From: Lucinisca nassula | Lineage: Eukaryota > Mollusca > Bivalvia > Lucinida > Lucinidae | Length of the DNA stretch: 64,000 nt | Assembly (NCBI GenBank): GCA_963580285.1 | Contig: OY757020.1 | Location: 98,459,497 to 98,523,496 of the forward strand | Reading direction: 5' to 3' | Part shown: in pieces, positions 22,791-33,240 of the stretch | Layout of the letters: each line of letters begins with the position of its first letter | Position numbering within the stretch: the first letter of the stretch is position 1 | Notes under the pieces: model-generated | What the model was told of the DNA's origin: nothing | Seen by the model: only the letters and a program-made list of their open reading frames with translations | Databases searched by the model: none | Translations under genes and position numbers: made by a program

Positions 22791-23760
22791 TGTGCTGTAT
22801 TGACAATATCTAACCAAAGAAATTGCCTTAATGCCAGATCATTTCATAAATGGCCTCGTCGAGGCAATTTATTTTTATATAATAATAACGGAGTATAATG
22901 TCTAAACCTCTTCAAATATTCCTATGGATTGATATTGACAATAACTAACCCAAGAAACTGTCGTATGCAAGATCACTTCATAAATGGCCTCACCGATGCA
23001 ATATATATTTAGAAAAATGTTAACAGAGTATAATGTTCAAACCTCTCTGAATATTCCGATCATTTTTGGCATTCGGGTTGATATTGACAATACCTAACCC
23101 GTGAGGCTGTTTTATGCAAGATTACTTTATGAATGGCCTCGCCGAGGCAAAATAATTTAAAAAAATGAATACAGAGTATAACATCTAAACCCGGCTTTGA
23201 TCATTTTCGGCATACAGGTTGATATTGACAATACATAACCCGCAAAATTGTCTTATGCAAAATTACTTTACAAACGACCTCGCCTAGGCAAACTGAAAAA
23301 TTATTTCGAAGTGTAACTTCTAATCTACTTGGAATAATTTTGACAACTGTTAGCATGCAGACAGATAATGTACAGATCTAACCAACGCGATTCCTGAATG
23401 CCCAATTTCTTTATTTTAGCCTCGGCAAGGTAAAAAATTCACCCACTGACACGGTCTTTTAACTTTCAACCCGACGGGTATATTTTTATAATGTTTTGCA
23501 TGCAGATGTAAATTGACAAGATCAAGCTAATGGTATTGTCTAATGCCAGATAGCTTTATAAACAGCCTCACCGAGGCAATTTTTAAAGACTGATTGCGGA
23601 TGTATAACTTATAAACTGGGAAAAGTATGATCATTTTTCACAATCAAGTCGTAACCAAGAAGAATGTCTAATGCAAGATAAATAACCTCCCAAAGGTAAT
23701 TTTTCAAAAACTGATTCCATAAAATAACTTTAAAGCCGCCAAACAATTGCGCAAGCCGCA
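22790..23760 (+). repeat. Degenerate tandem repeat, ~140-bp unit, about 7 copies
   Basis: The marker TATTGACAATATCTAACC or variants recurs near 22,797, 22,930, 23,083, 23,220, 23,340, 23,515 and 23,640. Most units contain a small hairpin word such as GGCCTCGTCGAGGC. Copies diverge steadily to the right. Confidence 0.8.
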
Positions 23761-23821
23761 GTTATTGCACGAACTATAGCTCAGCAGAAATCTTCAAGTA
23801 AACTGTTGAACTGTATGGTTG

Positions 23822-23982
23822 CTGTATTGCTCAAAAACATTGATTGTGGGTTCTTGATAAAACTGCCTCGCCAAGGCGGTTCAATCAAGTCCCCGCAATC
23901 AATGTATTGAGCAGAGATAAGAAAATATCACAATTTTGTATCTTAAAATTTCCAATGTATTTGTACAGGCGTGTTTTCGTGA
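23822..23982 (-). mobile_element. MITE family A, copy 4 (one end lost)
   Basis: A palindrome near 23,845-23,900 (CTTGATAAAACTGCCTCGCC / GGCGGTTCAATCAAG) is followed by GCAGAGATAAGAAAATATCAC. It ends in ACAGGCGTGTTTTCGTGATG. Confidence 0.75.
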
Positions 23983-24771
23983 TGGTTGTTGCGGGGTCTA
24001 CACCTTAGTGTGAGTTAATTTCAATATTGGTCTTGTTGCTTTAACACGACTTCTGGCCCAGAATAGCTTCAAACAGCTATGTTCATTGGATCAATATGAG
24101 CCTGAATTAAAATACCAATCAGACGCTAAATCAAATAATCCGGCAAAGCTACGCCCCATCAGCACTCTCAGTGCTTTGATTTCGTCATATGATGGATGAG
24201 ATACATACAATGTAAATAACGTTATAAGAAATAAATGTAACTTATTATGAAAAACATCGGTTCACGAGCAAAGTAAGTGAACCCCGAACTTTGTTCGTGA
24301 CACGAGGTTGTTCATACTTCGATGAACGTTAAATAAATTACATTCATTTTCTAATTGGCGGGTGCAATTTTGACATCCAGAGGCCGACAACCTGTGCGAC
24401 CACTGAACACTCGGATGAGTATGAGCATCGGCGCAGGCTGATAAGAAACGCCAATGAACCTCCTACATCTTCCGAGCTGTTCCAAAAGAAAGAGAAAATG
24501 TGGGAGCTGATCTGCTGATCAGAGTCTTCGCTGCCCGCTGCTCGCACGTTTTTGTCGTACGCCGGGAAGTGATGACAAATGTCACGATCTTCTGCACATG
24601 CGCCGATAATAAGAGGATATTACGGTTAAGGCCGGCACGATTACGTATAATCGATTAGTCGATCGATATATTTCAGAAAAATGATTATCGTTACTAATTT
24701 GCTAGTAATCGATTATTTGATAGGTGCACTTTATTAACCAATGTTATGTCTAAAATAGCTGGATGAGTGGC

Positions 24772-24836
24772 AAACAGTGCAGACCCTGATGAGACGCCGC
24801 GTTCTGTGGCGTCTCATCTGGGTCTACACTGTTTGC
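24772..24836. repeat. CAAACAGTG palindrome
   Basis: GCAAACAGTGCAGACCCTGA and its complement CATCTGGGTCTACACTGTTTGC flank GACGCCGCGTTCTGTGGCGTC. It is the same palindrome as the interior of the TTAA MITEs but without their tips. A related copy is at 45,855-45,912. Confidence 0.75.
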
Positions 24837-25700
24837 TCATGCCAGAACGTCTAAAACTACATGTATACAGTACAGTATAACATATAGTTACAGTCATGCT
24901 TAGGCAGAAATCCAGATAGGTAAAATTATGATACAATCTCCAGTGATTACTAATCGATTATCGATCGCAATGACATCACTGATAATCGATTATCTTTTCA
25001 CCTCTAATTAGCCAGCCCTAATCACGGTGCCAGGGATCATTTGAGCCCCGTCAAGCGATTTTGGTACTTATCGCCTTAGCGAGCAGCGAAGGTTCAGACG
25101 AGCCTGCGCATCCGCGCAGTCTCGCCAGAACCTTCGCTGCTCGCTCATACAAGCAGTGAATCAAGGGGAACCTTCAGACAGAAAGCCATATCCCTGGCCC
25201 CTCTGAATGGCTGGGCATGCGCAGTTAAAATTTGTCATGACGGAATGCTCGAAGACACAAATTCGCTTGGCGGGGCTCATTTCATATTTTCGGGTTTGTG
25301 GGAGTATGCATTGATACTGAGTGAACCAATAAAAGTTCTGCTGCGTCAACAGAAACTGTCAGTACTAGTTCTATTTTAGTAGTGCAGGCAGGCAAATTTC
25401 CCTAGCCCTATGGGCTGACACATCTCTCATGCATCTTTATAATGGCGTCAAAATTCTCACTTTCATAAATGACGTCACTCATGCGGCTCCACGTGAAGCA
25501 CCGATGATGTTACAAGAAAATCAAAGCACAAAGAATGCTGTCTGACTGTAGGCTGGGAAAATGGTTATTTTCGTCTCAGATTTGGGCGGTACGTTTGTAA
25601 AATGGCCAAACTATCGATCCAGCGACCTCCTCATCTGACACCAGTCATACGCGTATCCGACAGAGCTAACTAGGCCGGCTACTGTAGCATTAGAAACAAA
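24837..25700. other. No gene recognised; hairpin at 25,076
   Basis: 25,076-25,146 is an inverted repeat (GAGCAGCGAAGGTTC / GAACCTTCGCTGCTC). 25,620-25,680 holds a minus-strand tRNA-like SINE head (GCCTAGTTAGCTCTGTCGG). The rest is unassigned. Confidence 0.5.
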
Positions 25701-26033
25701 TAGGGGAGACCGGGGCTAGTTGGTCCGAAAATTGCATTTGACATAAATATTCATTAGCTTTTAATTCTTTCACATTATGCAACTAGTATAATCCAATCCC
25801 CACCTTATTTCATAGTTTCACGTCCGGAATATGACAGATCCTGACAAATATTGCCCTTTTCCAAGACGAGGTAAAACGGACCATCTTACCCCATTATCGG
25901 GGTAAGTTGGTCCGATCCGCGGGGTAAGTTGGACCGACTTGGATTCAACGAGAAAATCAGGAAGTAATGATGGGTCGATAAATGCCACTTTTGACAAAAA
26001 ATCTGAGAAATTACGTGGCTTCAGCCTTTCATG

Positions 26034-26320
26034 TCAGCCTCGATAGCGCAGTGGTTAACGCGTTCGACTTGTGGTCGAGAGGTTATGCGTTCGAATCCGG
26101 CACCCGGTATCGAGGTGTGTCCTTGGGCAAGACACGTCATGACGTGTCGTCATGACAAACGTCATGACACTGCCTCACTCCACCCAGGTGTCAATGGGTA
26201 GCAGTGGTGTAATAGTCACTGCCTATCTCACATCCGGAATGAGTGTTCGAGAGCGATTAAATAAGCTTGAAGCTTCCATCGCAATCGAACTAAAATAAAT
26301 TAGTATAAACTAAATTACGT
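26034..26320 (+). mobile_element. tRNA-derived SINE nested in the 1.6-kb element
   Basis: The head CCTCGATAGCGCAGTGGTTA (A box) and GCGTTCGAATCC (B box) is followed by GTCCTTGGGCAAGACACG and CTGCCTCACTCCACCCAGG. That body arrangement is shared by SINEs of many marine animals. It could be mistaken for a tRNA gene, but it is followed by a SINE body and its acceptor ends are not paired. Confidence 0.8.
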
Positions 26321-26753
26321 GGCTTCAGTAACAATGCGGTAGACTGCCGGGCGATAATCTTAACATAAATTCCTCAGATGATCAGCCAGCTGTGGATTTT
26401 GTTAGTTATTTTTCTCAAAAACCGCCGATTTGATTGGAAACATCATTTCAAAACCTTACCATAGAGTAGAACGGGGCTAGTTGGTCCTAAAGACTATGAT
26501 TTGTCTTCGACAGCTGGAGCTAATATCTATTTCTGAGAACGATTTTGGTACTATGTTACTTGTTTATAATAATAGTTTGCTGCTCTTTTTCATTCAGAAA
26601 ATGCCAGGATCTGATAAATGACGGGCCAACTTACACCGTCGCATATGGACTATCTTACCCCGACCCTAGCGCCTAGTAGATCTTCACAAATGACAGGAAC
26701 GTCATTGAATTTAGAAACACCAAATACACTCATTTGAATAGCTTAGAAAATAA

Positions 26754-27009
26754 CATCACGAAAACACGCCTGTATACGTTTGACCCCCTCCAACCCCACT
26801 TTTATATAGAAAAACTGGGGTTTACAGGGGTAAACATTATTTTTCTTATTTCTGCCTTAAAATATAATGAGGCGGTTCTAACGAGTACCCACAATCTATA
26901 AGTTGAGCAGAAATAAAAAAAAAATATCACAATTTTTCATCTAAAAGTTTAGTTTTTTTTTTCGGTGGTAAAATTTACAATGTATTTGTATAGGCGTGTT
27001 TTCGTAATG
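26754..27009 (-). mobile_element. MITE family A, copy 5 (half palindrome)
   Basis: It runs from CATCACGAAAACACGCC to GGCGTGTTTTCGTAATG with good tips. The core keeps only GAGGCGGTTCTAACGAGTAC, so half of the hairpin is deleted. Confidence 0.85.
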
Positions 27010-27315
27010 AGCTTTCGGGAAAAGTATAACACCTGCATGTTATTTGTTACACAAAAAAGACAAACAAATGATTCTAAGTGTGATAAAGTTACCCTTGTGG
27101 TACAAAATCAGTTTTTGTTCTCTAAAAGTTTTTTTTTTTTTTTTTTTTGATCGTCATCTAATTTTCTTCAGAAAGTGTATCACGATCAAGCATTACATCG
27201 AGCCATATCATTTTGCCATGACCCTTCTCAGTTCACAGAAACTGCGCTCGGACCAACTTGCCCCACGGACCAACAAGCCCCGGTCTCCCCTCTGATCTGC
27301 TGTTTATTTTTGTAG

Positions 27316-27378
27316 GATTTAAAGATGGAACCGGAGGACCAAGTAACAGAGGAGTACAACAAGAGATTTCCTTACAAG
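27316..27378 (+). CDS. ADA: Adenosine deaminase, first coding exon
   Basis: The exon is bounded by TTTTTGTAG on the left and AAG|GTACAA on the right. The start codon at 27,325 has a favourable context (AAAGATGG) and an in-frame TAG lies just before the exon. It encodes 18 residues, MEPEDQVTEEYNKRFPYK, and ends in phase 0, so the next exon continues K-VELH. In vertebrate ADA the first coding exon also ends in a lysine just before VELHVHLDG. The 3' splice site in front suggests a separate upstream non-coding exon, which I cannot locate. Alone this exon would be weak; its phase and position relative to the exon at 37,851 carry the call. Confidence 0.75.
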
Positions 27379-27530
27379 GTACAATTAAATGTGTAAGATT
27401 CCAGTGTCATATGAGCCAGAGCAAGACAAAACCTACAATAAGCCATGTGCGTCCAGCAAAGACTCAGATCAGCCTGCGCATCCATGTAGTCTAACAAGAG
27501 ACTTCTTTTGCTGCATGAAGGAGCAATAGG

Positions 27531-27668
27531 CCCGAGGCAGTTCTAATGAGTACGCACAATCTATATTTTGAGTAGAAATAAGAAAAATATCATAATGTTT
27601 CATCTTGAATTTTTCATTTTTCGGCGATAAAGGTTACAATGTATCTGTATAGGCGTGTTTTCGTAATG
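27531..27668 (-). mobile_element. MITE family A, copy 6 (half element)
   Basis: It contains GAGGCAGTTCTAATGAGTAC, AGTAGAAATAAGAAAAATAT and the tip TATAGGCGTGTTTTCGTAATG. The other half is missing. Confidence 0.75.
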
Positions 27669-27867
27669 ACGAGCTCGTTAAACTTACAATGCATTGAACA
27701 ACTGAACCCAGGTTGTAACTTACTTCCCTGCGAGTACCCTTTCTCCCCTAATTTTGGAGTAGACTCTTCAGCCCTCTGATTAGGAGAGAAATATTTTTCA
27801 AATCAAGTATCTGTTTAAAACATATATTCCAGCGCCGGCTTAAGTAGAGCCCAGTTTCAAAATGATT

Positions 27868-27918
27868 TCAAATGAACCCAATGATCCCAAAGGACGATAA
27901 AATATAATCTGCACTTTG
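27868..27918 (-). repeat. Left part of the hammerhead repeat split by the 7.2-kb element
   Basis: AATGATCCCAAAGGACGATA and AATATAATCTGCAC match the reverse complement of 17,797-17,845. The matching remainder (GGGGAGACGTTTTACGGCCG) resumes at 35,154-35,215 after the element. The hammerhead core itself is not preserved in this copy. Confidence 0.75.
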
Positions 27919-28239
27919 AAGTAGTATACATAATGAGGGTTCTGAAACAAACCCCATCCCCACACTGTGGGGCCACCAACTCCCCGGGTCGGCCCCACCG
28001 AGTGGGGATACCGATGACAAAAATAAAATTTCATCCCCCTACTGTGGGGCCCACCCCCGGGTCGGCCCCACCGAAAGGGAATGCAATATAATAAAATATT
28101 TGCCCGCCGCATCGCGGGGGAATCCCCTGAAAACTGGTGTAAAATGATTTACAACACCTATAGCCCCAGAGGGGGGTTTATAGCGAATAATTTAGGAGAG
28201 CGCATTTTCCCCCCACCCTACCAGGATTTTGTGCTACTT

Positions 28240-28445
28240 TTTTCAGCATGCGCACACAGGTAGGAGCACCCAGCATGTGCACACCAGACACAGGTAGGGA
28301 TACCCAGCATGCACACAGATAGGGACACCTATAGTACGCACGCACAGATAGGGACAGGGTAGGGACACCCAGCCATACACACAGATAGGGACAGGGTATG
28401 GAAACCCAACATGCACACACAGGTAGGGACAGGGTAGGGACAGCC
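28240..28445 (+). repeat. Subterminal degenerate repeats, left arm
   Basis: GGGACACCCAGC, CACACAGGTAGGGACAGGG and similar words recur every 25-40 bp. The mirror copy is at 34,730-34,925. Such repeats close to the ends could be protein-binding sites for a replicase or transposase, which is inference. Confidence 0.8.
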
Positions 28446-29028
28446 TACTAGAGAAGTGGAGACGCAAAGCATTGCAATTCCTTGGAAAACACAACTGTCC
28501 GAGGAGGCTATTCGGCATATCGCTTCGGGCGAGATTGGAATACGGGCAGCGAAGTCGGGATATGGGATAGAAGAACGACGGATTCTCCGTATTCGGAAAG
28601 GCTTGGAGAACGAGGAAGCCAAGGACGACGCAGAGCAAGCGCGAGCCGAAACAAAGGACGACGCAGAGCATGCACGAGCCGAAGCCAAGGACGGCGCAGA
28701 GCAAGCACAAGCCGAATCCAAGCACACCAAGGACGAGGCTGAGCAAGCACAATGGCGGCGAGAGGAGCTGGAGAAGGAGAACGCAAAGATGCGCAACATC
28801 GCACTGGGGAATGTGGGACTGCAGGAAGGTTGCAAAGAAAGACTGCGGCGGAGGGAAGTGGAGGCCGAGAACGCAAAACTACGAGAAGACCTTGCCGAAG
28901 CCCGGAAAGAAAGAGGGAGGCGGGAGGAGCAGCTGGAGGTCGAGAACGCAAAACTGCGAGAAGACCATGCGCGCGCGGCCCTCCTGCGGGGAAGGGCAAA
29001 ACACCGGAAGAAGGGGAAGAGGGCATAG
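28438..29028 (+). CDS. Coiled-coil protein of the 7.2-kb element
   Basis: An open frame of about 190 residues. The first 45 or so residues (LSEEAIRHIASGEIGIRAA ... EERRILRIRKG) look like a compact helical domain. Then come three 11-residue repeats of the form AKDDAEQARAE and a long K/E/A-rich coiled coil with repeated ENAKLRED blocks. The tail is basic, KHRKKGKRA. The frame is open from 28,438 but has no ATG before about residue 112; the first Met-like position (28,456) is GTG in both arms. A spliced leader exon or a non-AUG start is therefore needed, or the frame is decayed. The right-arm copy is on the minus strand at 34,343-34,711 and cut by a stop. Function is unknown; a scaffold or DNA-associated role is only a guess. 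Confidence 0.65.
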   Translation, partial: GQPTREVETQSIAIPWKTQLSEEAIRHIASGEIGIRAAKSGYGIEERRILRIRKGLENEEAKDDAEQARAETKDDAEHARAEAKDGAEQAQAESKHTKDEAEQAQWRREELEKENAKMRNIALGNVGLQEGCKERLRRREVEAENAKLREDLAEARKERGRREEQLEVENAKLREDHARAALLRGRAKHRKKGKRA

Positions 29029-29233
29029 TGCCGGAAAAGTCGCAGCAGGCGCACGTCGAGGTCGACGAAGGAGAGCGTATTTCCCCCCGCAGCGGTTGTC
29101 TGTCGGACAGATTGGTAGTGGTGACAAGCACACACTACCCAGGTAGATCGAAATTTCGAATTAGACAATTGGTAGTGCAAAACATCGAGAACACCGTTAA
29201 TAGTGTAGACATATCGCATACTACCATAAAAAA

Positions 29234-31799
29234 ATGGAAATTGTAGAACGACCCTTCGAGAGATGGGGCTCTTTTCCGAGAAACCTGTGGCAACCCATCA
29301 TCTCCTGGAAAACGCATTCGAGAGCAACCTTGTTCCCGACATCTCGGAGGTGGACTACTTGGAGGGGCACTAGGGGAGGACGCGTCTGCACCCCTTCGAA
29401 GGCCTCCCAACCTTCGTGGACGATATGTATGTGTACGGATAGCTACGTAGGGAGGATTGCGTGTCCAGGGCCGGCAGAGCCTCGTGCACGACCGGGGAAG
29501 GTGGGTCGGCGCAGGTGGTCGTGGCCTCTATTTCTTGAAGCATTAGAGAGGCTCTGGTTGGCGAGAAGCACATGCAGACGAATATTGTGCACACGATCGC
29601 AACTCGGTCCGACGCACGCAGCAGCACGATTTTGGCCACGGTGGAAAGAATAGAGGCGGATACCGACAAGCTCGTGGAGAAAAAGAGGAAGGAGCTGCAC
29701 GGGGAGGACCCATTCGCGATCTTCGTGGCGGAGGTGGATGTTTCCGAGGTGGAGATAGACAGCCTACAGGCAAGGCTTCCAAAGCTCCAGAAACTGCTTC
29801 TGGGGAAAGGCTACGGTCTCTATTCGATCGACTACACCCAGGATTTCTCCGGGACGGTGGACCGGAAAGCTCTCGTGGCCCACCTGGAAAAGCTCGGTTA
29901 CAGGACACAAGAAGATCCCAACGGCGCGCTCGCGAAAAGGGATGCCCCGACGGTCCTGGACAAGACCAAGTCCGTGGGGAACAATGTCTGCACCTGGATA
30001 GGAACTGGCGCTAGCGGGTACACGGTTCGAACCAAGCTCTACAACAAGGTCATCTTCAACTTCGAGGCCGGGGAGGTTCGGGAGCACATGGTGGGCCATC
30101 TCGCCGACTACGTGGACTGTTCGAACGAGCACCTGCGGAGGACTCTCTCGCACCCGGATGTGCAAGAAAGAGGATGCACAAGGATCGAGGTCTCCCTCTA
30201 TACGTGCAGGGGCAGGGATCTTTCCACGGACACGGCAAAAGAGGCGATCGAGGAGGTGCTTGGCGTCGTGTCTCCGAAGGAAGAAGATCTGTTTGTCGTA
30301 CAGCCGCCTTCTAGGTTGTGGACAAACCTGGCCGGCAGCCTGAATAGGTACCTTGTCCTAGCCGACAGACCCCAAGGGAAATCTTCGTGGCCTGGTATGC
30401 GCACACCGGGACTGGTAGGGTGGCCAGCATTCAGATATGCCCCACGCCACAAACCGTGTACAACGATGGCAGCTGGGAGTGGGGTGTCGAATGGGCTGCG
30501 GCAGACTTTGGATTCCGGGATTGCCCGATATTTCGGGCGGATATACTGGAAACCAGGCAAGATGCGCAGGAGGACGGCGAGGATTCTATCCTATTCTCTC
30601 CGCTTCGCTGCTACACCAAAGACGCTGGCTCCGCGACGATCCTGGCCGCCTGCAATAAACCAACAGCCCTGCACCCAAACGGGCCGGATCCATCCACCCT
30701 TCTTCCACCGACCGACAAGGTGTCCTGGGTGTGGAGGGAAAAGAAGACCCATCGGATCGGTGCGGAGACCTCGCAGTTCAAGATCGTGGAAATGCCGGAG
30801 ATAGCCAATGGTCGCCACCTCTCCACGCTCTCTACGCGAGACAGAGAGAAGAGGCTTCCGGATCTTTTCCAAGCCGCCGACATAGAGGAGTGGAAGAGGG
30901 AGACCCAAAAACAGCTGGAAGGAGAAAAGGAAAGAAACAGGCGGTACAGGCGAGAGGAGCTAGAACAGATATCCAAGCTTGCCACCGAGCATCGGGAGTA
31001 CATGGCTGCTTCGAGTAAACCGAGGAGGAGGTGGTGGGGATCCTATCTTCCATGCAGACGAGCAATATATCTAGCCTCCAACCTGCTGGGGTTTCGGGAG
31101 CAGCACCAGGATACACGAAAGCCTAGGGTCGTGCTGTCGTACGATTCGACTCCTAGGATAGCGGAGTGGGCCACAGAGGGCCTGGCTAGGATCCTATCCA
31201 ACCGCAAAGAATTCTTCGAGAAACGGGTGGACGACGGCCGCTACAAAACCACCTACTGGATGCCAGCGCTGGAGCACAACGCCCTGGTGCGGGGCCTGGA
31301 GATAGAAGTGCAGCCGAGCAAGAAGTGTTTTGGTAGGGGAGGGAAGGAGGTTTGCTGGAATCCAATCCAAGTACTGCATGCTCCTGGGAATCTCCGCGCA
31401 GAGACTCTCCAGAGGTTGGCAGAGTCGGAGGCGGAATTTGTCGATAAGGCTTCGTGTGTGCGACGGGTGGAGATCGCCCCCAAATCTACAGATCTGTGGA
31501 AAGCCGTGGATATGCTCCCAGGAGAATATCTCTGCAGAAGGTTCTGCTCGCAGATGTTTCGGGGAGCCCCAAGAATGCTGCTATATGTGGTTCCCCTAGA
31601 CGATGGAGGAGAGCCGACGACGGATGTGGAACACCCAACGTACGGACACTTTCTGGAGAAGGAGATAGAGCGCCTTGGTGGGCCGGCAGAGCTAGAAAAG
31701 ATGCGGAGCCCCATCCTCTGCAGGTTTGAGGTAGAAAAGACGACGCCTACAATGAGGAAAGACAGGATGGTCTCCATAGCCTCCACACCAGCCGTCTAG
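29234..31799 (+). pseudogene. Large replication-protein-like ORF, broken by two frameshifts
   Basis: The ATG at 29,234 opens a frame that shifts within 29,250-29,256: a one-base loss relative to the right-arm copy, which has the intact N-terminus here. The frame then runs to about 30,380, where a second shift leads into a frame ending with TAG at 31,797-31,799. The first half contains SIDYTQDFSG near 29,825, RTKLYNKVIFNFEAG near 30,030-30,070 and TRIEVSLY near 30,180. That spacing (acidic D..D, then LYNK, then RIE) recalls rolling-circle replication initiators of the Rep_trans type. This is a weak, motif-level resemblance and could be chance. The second half has a charged helical stretch (30,880-30,990) and no Walker A motif. 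The total span would be about 850 residues. Codon-rich GC sequence contrasts with the host introns. As found here it cannot make a full protein. Confidence 0.6.
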
Positions 31800-32274
31800 C
31801 GTACAACCCCTCCAAGACCTGTGCAGGATACGGGAGCCCCGCAAATGGCAACAACGTACACACCCCCGTGTTTCCACCCCAACATTTCTTCCGCCATTTC
31901 GGGCGAGATCTCCCCCAAGATCTTCCCAACACACTTCTCCCTCGTCCATATCCTATCTTCTCCCTCGGGACCCCAACCAAGTTCCAACGACCATTCGCTG
32001 TAAGCCTCCCGGATCACTTCTAGATCTCCCCCACTCGATCTGTCCCCTTTCCATGTAGTTCTTCTTGTGTTCTCCAAACCCCTGGAACCTAGGACAACAT
32101 CCTCTTTTCTGCACGAGCTCCATGCCTGCCCGCAGAGTTTGCATATATGTATTTCGCAGATATATGTTCTCGTCCAAATGTTCCTTCTGCCCAGCTCCAG
32201 GCTTCGACTTTGTGGGCACCAGCTCCCGACAGCTCCAGCTGTTCGAAGGTACTCGAAGATACTTGGGGGTCTTC
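31796..32274 (-). pseudogene. Small ORF of the 7.2-kb element, frameshifted
   Basis: Open on the minus strand from 32,274 with no ATG until 32,144. It includes ENIYLRNTYMQTLRAGMEL and CPRFQGFGEHKKNYMERG. The frame is lost near 32,030 at a GGGGG run. The continuation (DLEVIREAYSEWSLELGW ... MLGWKHGGVYVVAICG) is in another frame and stops at 31,796. Its stop overlaps the stop of the convergent large ORF. No family is recognised. The compact tail-to-tail packing is typical of small viral or selfish genomes. Confidence 0.5.
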
Positions 32275-32276
32275 GA

Positions 32277-32960
32277 CTAGTCCATGTAGAAGGGATCCCC
32301 GACCGGCGGTGGGTTCTGTGCTAGTTCCTCCGGAGGAACAGAAACAACGGCCGGCGGGTTGGTGTTCGGCGCCTTCTTCGCGTGTGGCGGAGCCATGGGC
32401 GTACAATGGTTCCAGGTCTTTGCGACCACCGCCCAGACGACCGCCGCGGCAATCGAGATGTATACCCATCCTCGGGCCGTATCCACCATTTGCTCTATTT
32501 TCTCGAGGACCGTCCGGGTATCTTGTTTGGCCCCCTCTGTTTTTTCCTCTGTCTCTTCTAGGAAGGCATCGAGATCTTCGTCTTCTTCTGTGTCTGTTAT
32601 GTCGGCCAACTGGGCCAGCACCTCATCCAGCAGTCTCGTAGATTGCTGTGCTTGGGACTCGAGTCTCTCCAGCCTTTTGTAGAAGTCTACGACAGTCGGG
32701 CGCGGAGTTTGTTGTTGTTCTTTGGCGGAGCCAACGGAAGCAACTCCTTTGTAGGGCAATATGCCTTGTGCTGGCTCCGATATATCTAGTGCAGGATCGT
32801 CGCGAGACACACGTTCTATAGCGTGCGCACCCTGTCCCCATATTTTGTCTAGCCTATTTTGCCCTATTTTGTATTTTCGGTGAACTTCCGCGCCCGATAG
32901 TTGACCTTTGGATTTGCGAATATCTTCGATATCGTCGAGCGAAAGATTCGATTTTCCCAT
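32277..32960 (-). CDS. HTH and membrane-anchor protein of the 7.2-kb element
   Basis: A 227-residue intact frame. The ATG at 32,958-32,960 is chosen because the N-terminal domain starts right there; the frame stays open upstream without another clear start. Residues 1-45 (LSLDDIEDIRKSKGQLSGAE, then VHRKYKIGQNRLDKIWG) look like a helix-turn-helix of the homeodomain-like or resolvase-tail type. Residues about 95-165 are a heptad-rich acidic coiled coil. Residues about 180-196 (WVYISIAAAVVWAVVA) form one membrane segment near the C-terminus, followed by a proline-rich tail. An HTH on a tail-anchored protein is unusual and suggests binding element DNA at a membrane, which is inference. It is the only unique-region ORF of the element that is unbroken. 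Confidence 0.7.
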   Translation of the reverse strand: MGKSNLSLDDIEDIRKSKGQLSGAEVHRKYKIGQNRLDKIWGQGAHAIERVSRDDPALDISEPAQGILPYKGVASVGSAKEQQQTPRPTVVDFYKRLERLESQAQQSTRLLDEVLAQLADITDTEEDEDLDAFLEETEEKTEGAKQDTRTVLEKIEQMVDTARGWVYISIAAAVVWAVVAKTWNHCTPMAPPHAKKAPNTNPPAVVSVPPEELAQNPPPVGDPFYMD

Positions 32961-32978
32961 TTTGTATCCAACGCAATA

Positions 32979-33240
32979 GATATATTTCCAAATCGGGACG
33001 CGAACAAATCGGAAACATTCCGAGAATTTTGTCAAGCAGTTGCCAAGTAGTTGGCAAGTAGTTGCATAGCAAACGAGGAAACAAAACAAGCAGTCTGGAA
33101 ACAACTAAAGAAAGCAGCTATGCAAACGAGGAAACATAAGTAAACACTCTGGAAACAAAATAAGGCAGTTTCGGAAACAACTGCTTGGCAAAATTCTCGG
33201 AATGTTTCCGATTTGTTCGCGTCCCGATTTGGAAATATAT
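32979..33240. repeat. Inner inverted repeat with GGAAACA-rich spacer
   Basis: TATTTCCAAATCGGGACGCG at about 32,982 is mirrored by CGCGTCCCGATTTGGAAATA at about 33,220. The arms are about 52 bp and the spacer about 155 bp, with repeated TGGAAACAA, GAGGAAACA and GTTGGCAAGTAG words. It separates the HTH gene from the right arm and lies just upstream of that gene's start, so it may be its promoter region or a replication-related structure. Confidence 0.75.

Larger units (their letters stand above)
25702..27291. mobile_element. 1.6-kb element with ~25-bp terminal inverted repeats
   Basis: The ends are AGGGGAGACCGGGGCTAGTT and AACAAGCCCCGGTCTCCCCT. GTTGGTCC / GGACCAAC words recur inside (25,890-25,935, 26,475, 27,250-27,275). 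It contains a later SINE (26,034-26,320) and a later MITE A (26,754-27,009). Its right end lies 24 bp before the first ADA coding exon. No transposase is seen, so it is non-autonomous. Confidence 0.75.

Noticed and set aside
26036..26110. Functional tRNA gene (also at 2,942-3,016, 18,345-18,410 and 49,835-49,905)
   Set aside because: A and B boxes are present, but the acceptor stems pair poorly and each is followed by a SINE body and tail, often with target duplications.
30376..30382. Programmed -1 frameshift at GGGAAAT in the large ORF
   Set aside because: The heptamer is in the wrong phase for simultaneous slippage (read GGG AAA T in the zero frame), and no obvious downstream structure was noted; a simple indel is more likely.
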